64,000 bases of DNA, taken from assembly GCF_907165205.1 (NCBI RefSeq), contig NC_058194.1, forward strand, positions 21,328,856 to 21,392,855, given 5' to 3'. Under the pieces are notes generated by a model. The model did no database searches. It saw only the letters and a program-made list of their open reading frames with translations, and was not told the DNA's origin. Within the stretch, counting starts at the first letter, position 1, and each line of letters opens with the position of its first letter. Below are positions 13,901-28,900 of this stretch, one piece after another. A program made the position numbers and the translations under genes. This DNA comes from Coccinella septempunctata. Its lineage: Eukaryota; Arthropoda; Insecta; Coleoptera; Coccinellidae.

Positions 13901-16900
13901 AAATTGCGCTTTATACAGGATGTGTCTTTGACAAATATCTTAACAGTAGATAATTGAGGTAAAAGAAACACTTTTTTCCTATATCTTTTTTTCCGATTCG
14001 GCCCTGATAAAAAGATATAGCCATTTTAAGTTTTCATAATGATCTATGCCACCCCAGGAAAAAAGAAATTACCTTCAGAGTAATAAGCTACATCTGTGAC
14101 ACTGCACATTTGTAGATCTTTTAGAGTTGTATTCAGCCAGTACCCAATTAACAATTTTCATAGATACTTTTTAATTTTTGACTATCAAATTACTCGAAAA
14201 CGGCTTATTATACGAGAAAATATGAGGAATACTTTCATTTTACATAACGTTCAAATATTCATTAGATAGCATCCTCCTTAGTTTCAAGAGTTAGGTTCTT
14301 TGAATTTTTGGTATTTTTATGGCACGTAATGGTGATAATGAGAAAACTGAAAGACGTGGGTGATATCTTGTGTTCGAAAAAGATTCATCAAAAAAATAAA
14401 AAACTGTATTCCGAAATTCCTGTCATTCAATAAAACCGTTTGTGTGTTTATGGTTTTTCAACAACCTGTATCTTTTTTACGAAGCCGATTCAGAAAAAAT
14501 GGTAGAGGAAAAAAGTGTTTCTTGCGACTTCAAGAATCTACTGTTAAAATATTTGTAGGAGACTCACCCTGTATAGCTCTTCTTCCTCAGCTTTGAATAG
14601 AAAAACGACTTAAAAACATCATATCTACTTGAGTTCAATAAAATTTATTCCATAACTATGTAGTCTTTTTTTCAAGAAAAATTGAAATGATATCTTGCAA
14701 TATTTTTATTAAAAAAAAACATATAGTGCTCGAAACTGAAGTGCATTTTCATTTCATATGATCAACGTGTTAGTAAACATTACATTATTAAACAATTAAC
14801 AAAATATTTGGTGAAACCTGAGTATCTATCTTCTGGTTTGAATCTAGATTCTCGAATCTTTTTATGCTCGTAAAGTTGAAACCTCAACCGATTCCAGTTC
14901 TCAATAACAGCTAAAGATTGTGAGCATCACAATCGCTCTTCAACGCCAAACCCATTTCTTAGTAACAATGGATGAAAATAATTTATACGGAATAGGTAAA
15001 AGTTGTATAAGTAGAAATGAAGCAATGTAGTTCATACAGAGAGTAAAATTTAATTACTGTTTCGACTACCTATTGAGAGTGAAAACCCGCTGAACAGTCA
15101 GTTTCTATTATGGAGTTATGTAAATCAGCCTACCGTAACTCTTCTAATTTGCAACTCTTGAATGACCCCAAGAATTTCCGATCTAAGATAATCATCAACA
15201 AACAAAAAGAATCCAAGACAGTGTAAGGTGTTATGAAGATGATTTTTTAACACCTGCCTGTACATTAAAGCTCGCATTGAAAGTGTTCAGCGTGCAGAAA
15301 ACGACAGTAACAAAAATAGCTAGCACAAAAATAACTTTTATCTTCTGCATAGCGGTCTAGGTCAGCCGTTGGGCGAATATGTAGCCATAAACAAATCGTG
15401 GGTTGATGAATTGTCAAAGATAGAAATTCATCCCGCAGAACAACAGACTAATCGTTCGTTTATGCTTATTGAGGAGAACTGGTTCTCCGAATTTGATGCT
15501 AGGCGTAATACGAGAGTTCTTCACTTCTTCGAGAAGCTTCTTTTGTTCGGCGATTCTCTGGTAACAATATTACAAAATTCCATTTATTTTCAGTAAAAAA
15601 GAAGCATTGAAAATGTGTCAATTGAAATAGTTCATTTCCATATAATGAAGATAAATCCAACTTTGGACGCTGTATGACAAAAACCCCTCGATTTTATATA
15701 GAATAGGTTCATCATTCTCAAAGTGCCTCAATTGTCTCGTCAATATTCACACACATAGTCAGACGTAATTGTTGGGAATTAAATTTGGTATTAATTGGAT
15801 AATTTGCGAACAAATTGATTCATTTCAGTGATTCGGTTAATTAATAATTTTCCTACAGTTACTCTCCGCAAAGTACCTTAAACATTTTGGGAATGATAAG
15901 ATTAAGAGAACAAAGTTGCCTTTTTGACTAAAAAAAAAAACATTTTACGTAGAAATAGTGAAATATACTTGTAGTTAAAAAAATTTGTAATAAAGGTACA
16001 AGGATTTCTAGGCAGAAAAAATTTAATTTTTGTGAAGCAGTCCTGTATAACAATGTCATTGACCTCAAAATTCCAAATAAATTAATTATGTACGTTAAAT
16101 TTTACTCACTCTGTACACATTATCAGTATCTTCGCATAATCTTCTTAACAAGATATAAAAGAAAAGTTGACCCATATCGATTCTGATATGATATCAGGGT
16201 TACTGTACTGATATGGATTCAAAGCGAACTTGAGCCCTTAAACATCAAAAATGCCTCTAATTGTAATTGGAGTCTTGAGAATTTTCTTTGGTTCTGAGAG
16301 TTTATGTTGTATAAACAAGAAACAATGGCTAAAACAGTCATTAGCCAATTATATTTTGAGAATATTTTAAACTTACATCGTATTCAAGAGAAGTTTGATG
16401 TGAAAATGAAGCAAAAAATACACAATTTATATCGAGCCAAAAAGCTGCAAATTGGTTTATATTTTCGCAAGTCTCTGAAATATTAAGACACGAAATTAAT
16501 GAAAAAAGTATGGAAAAAGATGAAAAATTAATTTTTGTTTAATTATTTAGATCAAATGTAGTGTTATTGTTTAAGCCAAATATGTTGTTATACCTAATTG
16601 TGTTCATGTTGGATAGCTGTTAAAATTTTTTTTCGAATATTTTTGATTTTCCTTATGAATTAACGTTTGGTTTGAGATATGTTCATGAAATAATACATAT
16701 CTCCAATTCCAATTCCATATTGATTCCAAAGGAACCTGAATCTAGTCAAAAATTGTCTGACACATAATGGCCATATGCAACATTACTTCATATGATTTCC
16801 ATGAAATAAAGATAATTTAAGATTTCAATATTTGTTCTATGAAACGGTGCATAGGGCCATATATATTGCAATTCCATTTGTAAGAAAAAAATCAAAATAC

Positions 16901-19900
16901 TGAACCTCGCATTCCAGTCTTATGAAAGTACACAAAAGGGAACGAAAAAAAGAGGAAGATTAGAATACCCTTGAACCTTCTGTCCACTAAAATGATATTG
17001 GAAAAATTTCAAACAATCAAAGTGATGAAATTTCTTTTTCTATTGTTGAATCGTGAGCCATGAATTAAGCATTGATTATTCGTGGCATGTTTCAGTTTGC
17101 TCTAAATAAATAACTCATCTTCAACAACTCCACTCTAAACTTCCCTATTTACTCTTCAATTTTTCCCTGAATGAGAACTATTCCGAATTCCGATCATATT
17201 TGAACAGTTGCATCTCATCACACATACATGACTTTCTGAGTTAATAAATTGGAATACATATACCTACCTCAATTCTATTGTCTATAATAAAGGAGTGAAA
17301 TAAATATTCACCTTCAAACTATATTGTCATCCCTCTGCAGGTGTATTAGACAACAAGCGTCTACAATCTGATATTCAATTTTATGCATTCAATAATATGG
17401 AGGCTAGTGGAAATCACGAGGTTGGTCTATTCAGAATACTGTTATCATAAGAACCGTGTCTTCAAAGTATGCAACGGATTCCAAGTAGAAAATTACAGAG
17501 ATAATTCGTTATTCATGAAAGCTAATTTGAAATTATTGACCGTCTATCCGAAAATATGGGTTTTGTCCACCAATGGGACATCTAAAAATATCTTCACTCT
17601 ACGGTCTTTGGCAAAAAAATTACAAATGTTTTCAGCGCAATAATAGTTATTTATACAACAAGTGAGTTAAATGAATGTTTATTCATGAGAAGAAAGAAAG
17701 TTTAACCCACGAGCCCGAAGGGCGAGTAGGTTTATTTCTTCGAATGAATAAACATTTTTGACTCACGTGTTGTATACAAAATTTTATTCCATTTCGATTA
17801 GGATACGAATGATAACACTTTCCAGAAATTATCTAATCTTACCATGTGGTAGGATCTGTAGGTCACGGTTGGGTCCTACCGAGGATCCTACAGTCACACG
17901 AGAGCACACAGTCGCAATTAGCCGTGAAAATTATAAGTCTGTTCGCACTTTTCTTTTCCTTTTTTTTTTCTTTTCGTTTTTTCCCTTTTTTGATCTTTTT
18001 GTAGATTCATTCCCGGCAACGGGATACAGCAATGAATGAATGAATGAATTAATTCAATCAATAGGGACAAGATCAAGATGACGTTTATCTAGTCAAGTTC
18101 ATGTTATTTTATTTCACTTGTGATTTAAAAAAAATTCATTTCACTGAATGGATAAACGTCAACTTACCCTTGTTTCTATGGGTTGAGTAATGTCGTGTAT
18201 AAACGTCAAAATGGAATAAAATAATAAAAGATAAAAACGTTGACGTTGAGCTTTAAGTCAAATTATATAATTTTTTTTTTATTTCGAATTAACGTGTCTC
18301 GACATAAATTACATTATTGATGTTGCCGATACTTGATGAAAATCCAGAATAGTTTACCTTCACCCACCTGAAGATTCTATTGTGATAACGAAACACGTGT
18401 CGTGGTATGAAAACTCATTTCTTTGAAAATCATGTATACCTACTGTTTCAAGTTCAATTTATATTAACTCAATCAATGGAGTTGACCTAGTAAATGTGTG
18501 TACCTATTTACTGAAAATTAAACAACATAAATTTTGTAAGGTACGTTTCGAAAAATAAGTAATTTCTTAGTGATAAATGAGTACCTAGTAATTTAATGAT
18601 ACTGAATTTATAAATTATAACCAGGCATGTTCAATTTGCAGCGTTTTTCCTTCAAAAATAATACTATAAAGAAGGAACGACTGGGAAATATATTAAATAA
18701 GGATCATAACCGGTCATTAGAACCGGATGGAGGCAGTTGAAAGTCATAAATTTTTTATTTCTACCCCGAAAATTTTTACGAATAACAAATGTCATTTAAT
18801 CGATGGATGACCTCAAAAATTCCATGTATGGAATTCTAAATAACTAATGAATGAAGAAAACAAGAGCTTGGAGGGAAATAATCGATAAAAAATAATTTTC
18901 TCAGAGTTAACCATCTGATTATGGTTTTTATGTTGAATGTCATCGATCTTGAAAGTGATTACCATTTTTAGGGCAAATTATTTATTGTGGACATCTTGTT
19001 ACTGGAAATTAGTCTCCTACCCTACAAACCTGAATAAACAATGATATAGTTTTATAGAAGCAATCGAACAAATATTGATGATGAGTTTGAATGGAAGTAT
19101 ACTGAGTATCTACCTGCCAATAATATGTATATGTAATAAAATTATAAAATATCATGAATATTTTCTAGAAAACAATTAGATTCAAATTCGTTGAAATTCA
19201 GTAGTGAGTAATTAACTATGGATTTCGAAATATTACTAGAAGCAAAGTGATAAATCAATTTTATATTTTTGGCAACATGGAATTATTTCTAGAAGTGTTC
19301 AAATTTGTTGTTGTTGTATATCTGATCTAGTTCACATGTATTGTTCTGTACTTAACAATTATCAGTTTCTTTGAATGTACTTAAAAATATCAAATTACTT
19401 TTTTGGTCGATCTCGAAAAAAATCACATTCTATGTCGTAACCTTAAATTGAGAAGAAAACTTTTTCTTCCATTTTTGTCCACCAATTTCGGTGGTTCATA
19501 TCGCCTACAAAATATTATGAAAACGAATACCATCTAGAAGAGCTATCTTTTTAAAGTGAAATGTATATTTCATAGTTATTATTGAATCTTATATTCTTAT
19601 ATATTTTGTTGAATTTTCTCTTTCGAAAAGACGTTGAAATATATTCTTCTAATTCCCGAATAATGTCAACTGCAGAACGTATAATTACATAGTATATTCT
19701 TCATAGCTAATAAGGATAAAAAAGGTATATTAAAATGAAAATTAAGACTCCCCATCAGACTGGAGTATCCAACAGACATAAAAGTCATTTTCGAAGAATC
19801 GCATTGTCTTTCAGACCACCTGCAGTGGCATATGGTCGATCTCTGGTTAAAACCATCACAACCATTAAATTTGTCGAAAAAAGTGGCCTAGGTCGAAAAG

Positions 19901-22900
19901 ACTCATAGATAAATTATGACAATTGGGGTATTTTGAAATCAGAATTTGATATAAAAATTGTGCATTCTCATTTCGAAACGCAGGATGGTACCGTGGTCCA
20001 CTATTTTCGGGCCATCCTATAAAGTCTAAGTACAGTCGATTCCGCCGAAGTTTAAATCATTCTCCTAGACCAAAATTTCTTAGAGTTATCCACTGATCGA
20101 GAACTGTTGACTACGCCTGTGTATGTATACAGGGTACGTACACTTTGAGTATGTTCTTCGAGATTGACTGTGATGGAAATCCCTTATACTGATTTAAAGG
20201 GTGTTCCTTATGCTTCTGTCTACTACGTCTCACTCTTCGAATAATAACTTTCCATCCCACTAGCATTTGAAATTTACAATAAAATACTAGTGAAAATCAA
20301 TCAATCGAATGAAACATAATCCACTTAGAGACATGCCATACTACAAAATAATGAATCAACCGCATCAAGTGTGTAAATCGTGAAATTTCACTCCTGAAAT
20401 GGATTTCTCGATTTCTGGCTCACGAAGTATCATTTCTGCGATAGAAATCAACATCATTCTGTCGTTCATAATTCATTCGATGAGTTATGGTCACAAATAC
20501 AAAAAAACGCCTCTGAATTCTTTATAAGAACAATGACTAAGTGTTGACGTCGCGATATGCTTCTTCATTTATGTTGATTCCAAATAATTTCATCCTTCTC
20601 TAGGAACATTCCTAATGCGATCATCAGATATCTCATCAATCGTTGAACAGAACTAATTTGGGTATTTCGAAAAGCATGGTGATGAGGATAGCTTTCAATA
20701 AACAGCCTATTCGTGAATGACTCACAATTATATAAATTGTGAGAGTTCTCTAGATGATATTTTTCGAATGTTTTGAACGGATATTTTATCTGCTTTTTAA
20801 TTTAGTCTGAAAGAAAATAAAAGTATAATTCCAAAAACTGGTCAACTGACACACATATACTTCAATTTTTGTTTGAAGAAGGATTTCACTTCTAGAAATT
20901 CATAACCTTGCCCAAAGCTCTGGAATGCAGGACGAGTGACAGATGATTTCAAACTTCTCCAGTTGTTAAATGAATCAAAACGGCTTTCATTCAAATTGGC
21001 TTGTTAGCAAATAAAAGCAGAATATACCGTTGCTTATTAAAAGGAATACAGAATATGAGAGACGCCCTTCATTCATTCTATTCATTTTCAGGTTCTCAAA
21101 TGAAATTCAGTATTATCTGAGTCCATAAATTAACTATTTATCATTTGCGATCAGTGAATGTTTTCGTTTCTTCTCTGGGAATGTGTTGTTAAAAAATAGG
21201 GTAAATATGAGAAAGAATTGTTCATTTTTGACTGGTACTGTGGAAAGTACCGCAGCATCTATCATTTGAGTATGTATTTCTTAAACATTTGACTTTCGCT
21301 TTCTCCTTATTTGCCCACATTATGTTCGAGGAGATATTGATTCGGTTTTCTGTCGTTTTCTCATCACAAGTTATCTGTACAAAGATCTACGATTATGTTG
21401 GAGGAATAACAACAAAATCTTACGATGTAAGTTAAGAAAAAGGAGATTTCACGACTCTCATTTCCATGATATGGTTTTCAATTTCTGGGAGAAGTTATTT
21501 GAGCCTCTAGAATTATTATGCGAAAAATGACACAATCGAACCTACAACACTGATAAGTAGGTACTTGAAATACCTATGCAAATTTGTTGGAAAATTACAA
21601 AAACGTGAATATACACTTTTGTGTTAGATACCCTTCTTAATTCATCGACCTAAATTAATGTTCACTTGAATATTAATGAAATTGTTAGAATTATTCTAAC
21701 TGAGAAGTACGAAGTACCACACAAAAAACTAGTACCTACTTTATTATTACGGCGGTAGAGTTGAATGATAATGATGGCTTATAAACAATAATGATACAGA
21801 AATGTCAAGACAACTGTCTATTTCCTATGCAAAACAGTGAATATTTAAAGGAGTAATTTTTGACAAAACGAAGTAATATTTCTGATACCAAATCTCACTT
21901 TCGAAGATTAATGCATGACAAATGAATGCCTTATAGAGTTGTTCTTTCAATTCTACATTCATATCTCTTAATGAATCTCTAATGAATTCAGAGCTTTGAA
22001 AGTTTGATCTTTATAAGAATGGGTTCCGAATATTTCAATTTTCAGATTTTATTGAAATGGAATCATGAAAATCATTGAAAATTTGATAGAATATTTTTGT
22101 ATACTTAAATTTATAGTAAAAGATAAACAACTATCGAAAATCTCCAAACAATGCTTTTTTCCTTTTTAAGGTTAATCTCTCATTATTGAATTGAAAGTTT
22201 TCATAAATTTTTGCATAAGTACATCGAACAGAAATTGCAAGAGATATGGCTACTTTGAGTGATATTTATGAAGATCATTGTTGAATACATATCATGAATG
22301 CCAAGTATACAGTTTTATACCGTATAACTTTTTTATTGTGGTTTCTTTTATCTTTGAAAGATTCTTATCTTATTCGTTAGATACCTACTTTTTTAGGCGA
22401 ACCAAGTAGAAATCTGAAATATTGAGAAAATGTGTGCAATTAATGACAAACTCCATGTCTTAGAGAATATTTTCAAATACCTAACCATAGGCATAGAAAA
22501 TTCTACAAGTCCATATTCCAGTTCAAAAACACTGTTCTTCTCCTCATTTTTTTTTCACTGGTATAGAGCATGTCTGGGTCTCTGATAAATACAAAATTTT
22601 ACATATTCTAACACAGCTTTCGTTTTGGAAATTTGAATTTTTTTTTACTAAAAAATACAGGAGAATTAGTGTATAGAAATAAAATTTTTATTCAACTCAA
22701 AATGATCTCTCATATGATTTGATTTCTGGATAAAAGGATAAAGGGCTTCTCTTCGCAATTTCCAACAGTAGTCGTTCTTCATTTCAGAGTCCTAGCATCC
22801 TCTGTAAATCTTGAATCTTGATGGAATCTCTCACCCGGTTCTTCACTGAAATCAACCATATTTTCTCGGGTCGGGAATTTTTGCACCGGCATCTTCTTCA

Positions 22901-25900
22901 TTGATTTAAAATTTCTCTTGCCTTCCTCCTCGAAGTTGCCAATCTAAAATAAAAACAAGAGAGAAAAAAAAAGAGGAACTAGCAATAATTTTTATAATTT
23001 TCATCGAGTCTATTACAACTTTTACAATAATTTATTATAATATAGATAGATTTCTTGCAAAATCATTTTATTCGTTCATTTATTCATCATTGTTTATGTT
23101 TACAATAAAAAACTAATTCAAAACCGTTTTAATAAATATGTAACCAATTGAGAATACAATAGACAAAAAATAAGCGAAGGCAATATAGATATTTATTTGT
23201 TGATTCATTTATTTATTAACTTATTCATTCTGCTGGACATTTTACAAAAAGTAAGCCTCAAAATTATCTTCAACAAGGATACAATCAAATTCATTATTAG
23301 AGTTCGATGTAATACTGGGAAAAAGCAAGCTACAACATTTCGTGTCCTAAATTTCACTTTACTAGGACAGATAAGCTTAAAAAAAGCTTGTGTATAGAAC
23401 TTAACGTTCTTTTATTCAATTTTGCGTCAGACATCTAGTGTGGTAAATAGCTCAAAAGTTTTCCTTAAGAATTCATCAAATTACACGAGGAAGAACGTTC
23501 TATTGAACGTTCATGATATTTCATGAGATTGAAATCACTGCTAATAAAAATGTTACAATCTAGTACATAAAATTTGTCACTTCCTCAATTATTACAATTT
23601 GCGAGTATGATATGAATACTAATGACGATGAATTGATATGGATAATTTGATGAATAAGATTGGCTAGGAGGAGATTCAATTGTGGCAGCTTGCAGAGTAA
23701 CAATGCGATCATGAAAAAAAAATATCATCAAGGTAAATTTAATTGAAACTTTTCACCGGCTTTATATGATTAAAAAAGGGCGGGGAATAAAAATGGATTT
23801 TGGAAAAGAGATTAAGAAATATGTTATTAAATTTACAGTTTTTCTTTTAAACTGCCTCTGTTTATGTTGACATGAAGAAAACTCAACAACCCTTTAACCA
23901 TATCATATAATAGATGGTACATGACAATCTCCTGAATAATTATTGTTTTCATGTTTCGAATTTAATCAATTTTGATCTGAAAGAAATCCTAGAATCGTTC
24001 AGACTGATTTTTTTATCATTACCCGTGTTATAATTGTTTTATGATCGATTGCACTAATCCAAATAAGGAACTAACGAATTGGTTGTTTTTTTTCTTTAAA
24101 AAAAAAATTTCTTCGCAATTAAAATTCAAATTTCACTGAAATATGACAAAATCATTCAAGAACATCAAAAAATTTTGAACACAAATACAAATACGAATGA
24201 ATAAATTTGAATAATTGCAGCAAATCAAATTATCGACTGAGGTAAAAATATTTGAGTCTCACCATTTGTTTTATCATTTTTTTAATTTTCTTCTCATTCA
24301 AAGCATCACACAATATCAAAAAAGTCATTGCCCTCAGATAGTGAAATAAAAAAATAGGAAATTTCATTCGAATAGCTATGATTCAGACCTACACTATCAA
24401 ATTTATATTTGTTGCCTGATTATGTAACAAAAGAATGGTCCACAATTTCATCTGGTACTCTGTTCAGTCACGATACCACCTAATCGCGTGATTTCAATAA
24501 TTGAGCGGAGTCATTGTCCATAATCGTCGAAAACACTTGATTATTGATAGATCTATTAGAAATTAGTGAAAGAAAATAATTTTGAAGGAAAACAAGCAAT
24601 CGATTTCTAGAATGTTCGGTCTCATAACAATCCAAAAAAATTGTAGACTGAGCTAATCGAAAATTTGTTGTCACTCGTTTTCCGATTCCATTTCCTGTCA
24701 TTGTACAACGAAAACAATCCCTGAACTTTAAAATTTCCTTCATTCATCCCTCTTGGTCGCAGAAAGAAGAAATAAAAGGATTAATAACCTGTGGACAGTA
24801 TAAACAAAAAAAGTCAACCGTAGACATTGATTTTTATTCATTTTGTCATCATCTTTACATATTTTCAGCAACTGATGAGGGGCAAAAGCGACAAAGAAAA
24901 ATTATGAAGTCTGATGGGGACCGAAATCCCTAACCATGTGTCTTCGGATAACTTTTTTTTATTCAGTCCACACGTTATTATTCCTTTTATTTCTTCTTTC
25001 TGCGATCCAGAGGGATAAATGAAGGAAATTATTATCATCTTAATATTCAGTGATGAAACTATATTTTATTCAAAGATAATCTTTGAATTAAGATAATAAT
25101 AATAATATTAAAATTGAATCATATTATTGATTTATCTCAATCTATAAAGGTTATCCTTTCTCAAATTTAATTGAAATTATGCAGAATTAAGAAATATCCT
25201 CTAAAATCAATATACCTATTTATTGCTTTACACTGTACCTACATTTATCATAAGGTCAACTAACGGATGCATTAGTAGTAAAACTTTCCATACTAATATC
25301 TTATAAATTCAAAAAAAAAATAACTGTGGATCCTGACCAAAACTAGGTATACAGGGTGTCTATAAACTAATGCGAAGGAATTAGGGAGATGGTTCCTCGA
25401 TGAAAATAAGCAGGTGTAGTTCCTATAAATTTTTCTCGAAATCGACCTTCCTTCCAAGATACAACTCGATGACGAGTTGACAGTTTTTAATTTTTTTTAC
25501 GGGTTCTCAAAAATGCTGAGTCATAAAACTATACATTATATGAAGCACTAAGTAGATGTTAATCACAATATTTTTTTAGATCTCATAACTTTATTATTAG
25601 GGGTTGAAAATAACAACGAAGTTCTATGAGGCTGAGAGTTGATGCATATATTTTAGCGGGAGGTAGTCCATTCTATGGAACAATGGAACACTTGAACGAT
25701 GGAATGGAATGAACAGTGATCAGAACTGCTTGTAAGTTTTTATTTATTCCGAGAAAAGTATCAACTGTATCGAAATTTTGCAAGAGACTTTTTTTTTCCA
25801 GAATTGAATGGGAAACCATACGAGAATTTTATTTTTCGAAAATCTATACCGCGAAAACAATTTTTGAAGGAAAATCATAAAGGGTTGTTATTTTCAACCC

Positions 25901-28900
25901 CTAATAATAAAGTTATGAGATCTAAAAAAATTGTGTGAGTAACATCTACTTAGTGCTTCATATAATGTATAGTTTTATCACTCAGTGTTCTTCCCAGTCA
26001 ACCAGTTTCAGTCACAGGGAAGTTGTTGGGAATTACCACTGTGGAAATGCGACTTCACAATGTTGATTTAAAAAAAGGCCACCAGTACTTACTGGAGAGT
26101 GCTTAATGTCCGCAACATCGCATATCGCGGGTAATTACCCAGTACATCACATAGTAGGTGTAAAAAAAGCACCCTAGACAGCAACTTTGCGACTTCTCAT
26201 TTTGGAGGTTTTTGGAACGATTATTTTGACAGAATAAACTACCAAAGTGTATCCTCTATTGAAGTTATATTCATGTTCAATTTGATAATTACCATCGTGG
26301 CAATCAATTTGCACTCTATATTCGAGGCGTTCCGAGGAAAAGTGACCCAAGCTACAATTTTTCTGAAATTGAATTAACAGTAAGAACTGCCTGAAAATGA
26401 ATCAAAATTTTATATACTCGTAAACTCAATTTCAGAAAAAATGTAGCTTGGGCCTCTTCAGCTCTGAACGCCTCATTTGTACGTACCCTGTGTTTACTCT
26501 TTACTCTTACCTACATATATTTCGCATTCTGCTCTCATCCTCAAAAGGGAAATTGAACAACTATATGAATTACTGATATCTTTTTATTCAAGATTAATAT
26601 GTTTCATACAAATCCAAATATATAAAATAAAGAACATATATCTTGTTATAAATCTTCATTCCACTTCAGGAACGGCATGGTCCAGCTGAAGAAGAAAAAA
26701 TCAGAGCTGTATTGATAGTAATAAATTGAGTGTCATGAAAAATCTAACAACAGTAGAAGGTGATTTTTTCCAGCACAGTATCTAAAATAATAATTTGAAG
26801 TTCTCTCGATGATTCAAATCAATTCCAAGTTTGATTTTGAAGGTTGTAAATGTTACTTATCACCTAAATTCATATGAGGTATGTTGAAAGTTGAACGTTA
26901 CAAAGGTGCAAAAATGGGGAGGATAAGAGGGCCAAGAAGTGATCATGATGTAGTCATTATTTCAATAGGTTATATAACTACTCACCTTTTACTGCACGTT
27001 AATTAATCAATCAACGTCAAGTAACACTTAACTAAAACGAAATTTAATAATAGAACAGCTCGGTTAAAAAAATTATTCTAAAAATTCATTCATAAAGATT
27101 TTGTTTGTTCATTCTCTCAACACAACGCAGTCACAGAACGAAACACGTCACACCACGTTTTGCATAGCGGGATTTAGGTTATGAGTTAACCTCGAGACCA
27201 CGTGCTGATAAATAGAACATTTCAGACAGTTACTGAAAGTTTTTCTTAGAGAAGTCGCTGGGTAGAGTTCATCGAAATTTATTCACAACACATCATTTCA
27301 TGTTCTAAAAATATCACAGATTCAATATTTCAAAAATATCAACAGAGAGAAGTCGCATAATAGTAGCTATGTTCACTTCATCGGAACATCTCGATATGAT
27401 GTTACATGCAACCACTAGGGATCTAAAGTTGAGGAATTCGCAAAATTAACAATATGCGGACGTTAATATCCACAATGTGAAATCTTAAGTACATCCATGA
27501 AACTTCTCAAAGAAGCGCTTCAATGCGATATTTTTGGGTACTCCCTGCGACTTACTGTTACATTTCTGGTTGACTGGGTTTAGAACCCGTAAAAAAAATT
27601 AAAAATTGTCAACTCGTCCTCGCCTTTCGAAGGTATCCTAGAAGGAAGGTCGATTTCGAAAAAAATTTAAAGGAAGTACCCCTGCTTATTTTCATCGAGG
27701 AATCATCTCCCTTCGCATTTCTTTACAGACACTCTATATAAGATTTCCTTTAGAATTCGTTTTTTCCACATATGAATACACCTAAAAATCGAAAAAGTTT
27801 ACGTAGATTCTTCAACATGAATAGTAAAAGAGATATCCCATTTCTCAACAATTGGAGTTCATGCAGTTCAAAACATCCGGTTTGAGTGAAAATCCCCTAT
27901 TTTATCACAAACATGAATTTCAAACTCGACTTGAGTGCACCAATCAATAATTTCCGTTGAGTGAACAACTGAATATTCTTCTATGAATTCAAAGGATAAT
28001 CATGAGTTACACAACATTTTAATTAGCAAAAGAAAAACATTCTAGATTACAGGTCTCAATCCGGTTCTCATTACACCTCAGATGATGATCATGTCCTTAA
28101 CGTAGGTTAAGGTTTAATTAAGAAATTATTAAACCAAATCAATTGGGATAATTCTTATACTATACAGATTTATACATAGGAACACAGTACTTCGTCAAAG
28201 CCACACAAGAGCAATTTTTATGTATATTGACCACGAAACGTTGTAAAATGGTCTTAATCACATATTACGTAAATTATCAGAAAACGTGGGAAAATTCCTA
28301 CAAGTTTGTTTGTTGAAATAATAAACACAATTATTCATGTAAAAGGGCAATTACAGAGTCATACTTTCTTGTACTATACCTTGATTTTCGTCTACCAGTA
28401 TTCTGTCTTCATCTGTTACCAAAAAATTAATTATAATTCTATTTGATATACAGGAAATTATAAAAAAATGTATTCAAACCCCGAGATTCATTAGGGGAAG
28501 TCAATTGAACCAGTTCTTGAAATTTCTCTAATTGGGAACTGAATCGTTTCTATTCAAGAAAGGAACAAGTATAATTTTTTTTCTAATAACTACCATCCTC
28601 TCTTTTTGACACCTGAGTCCTTTATGCGTCATAAAAATCACTAGGAATTTTTCGTGCAGATGCGGAAATAGCTTCAGAAATATATCGCACCAAAGCTTAT
28701 TTACGTAATTTGATGTGAAACGATAAAAGATCTAAATTTATATATTTGTTTATTGTCAGTTCTGATCGGATTGCTGATGATTAACTGGAAATATACCATT
28801 TTTCAGTACGTTAATAAACGAAATGAGCAGATATATGATATATCAACAGGGATTACTGGCCTGATGATTGAATTCACTAATGAGTTATTGCTCTTATTGT

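Larger units (their letters stand above)
25351..27738. mobile_element. Composite nested transposon block (about 2.4 kb)
   Basis: The outer ends are inverted copies over about 160 bp: ACAGGGTGTCTATAAACTAA at the left, and its degenerate complement ending ACAGACACTCTATATA at the right. Both arms contain the blocks CATCTCCC/GGGAGATG, AATAAGCAGG and CGACCTTCCTTC, and TTTTTTACGGGTTCT ends each arm. Between them lie a palindromic element (25518-25986) and a second element with CCCAGTCAACCAG ends (25995-27580), itself containing a foldback (26321-26478). No transposase frame is visible, so all are non-autonomous or decayed. Confidence 0.75.
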
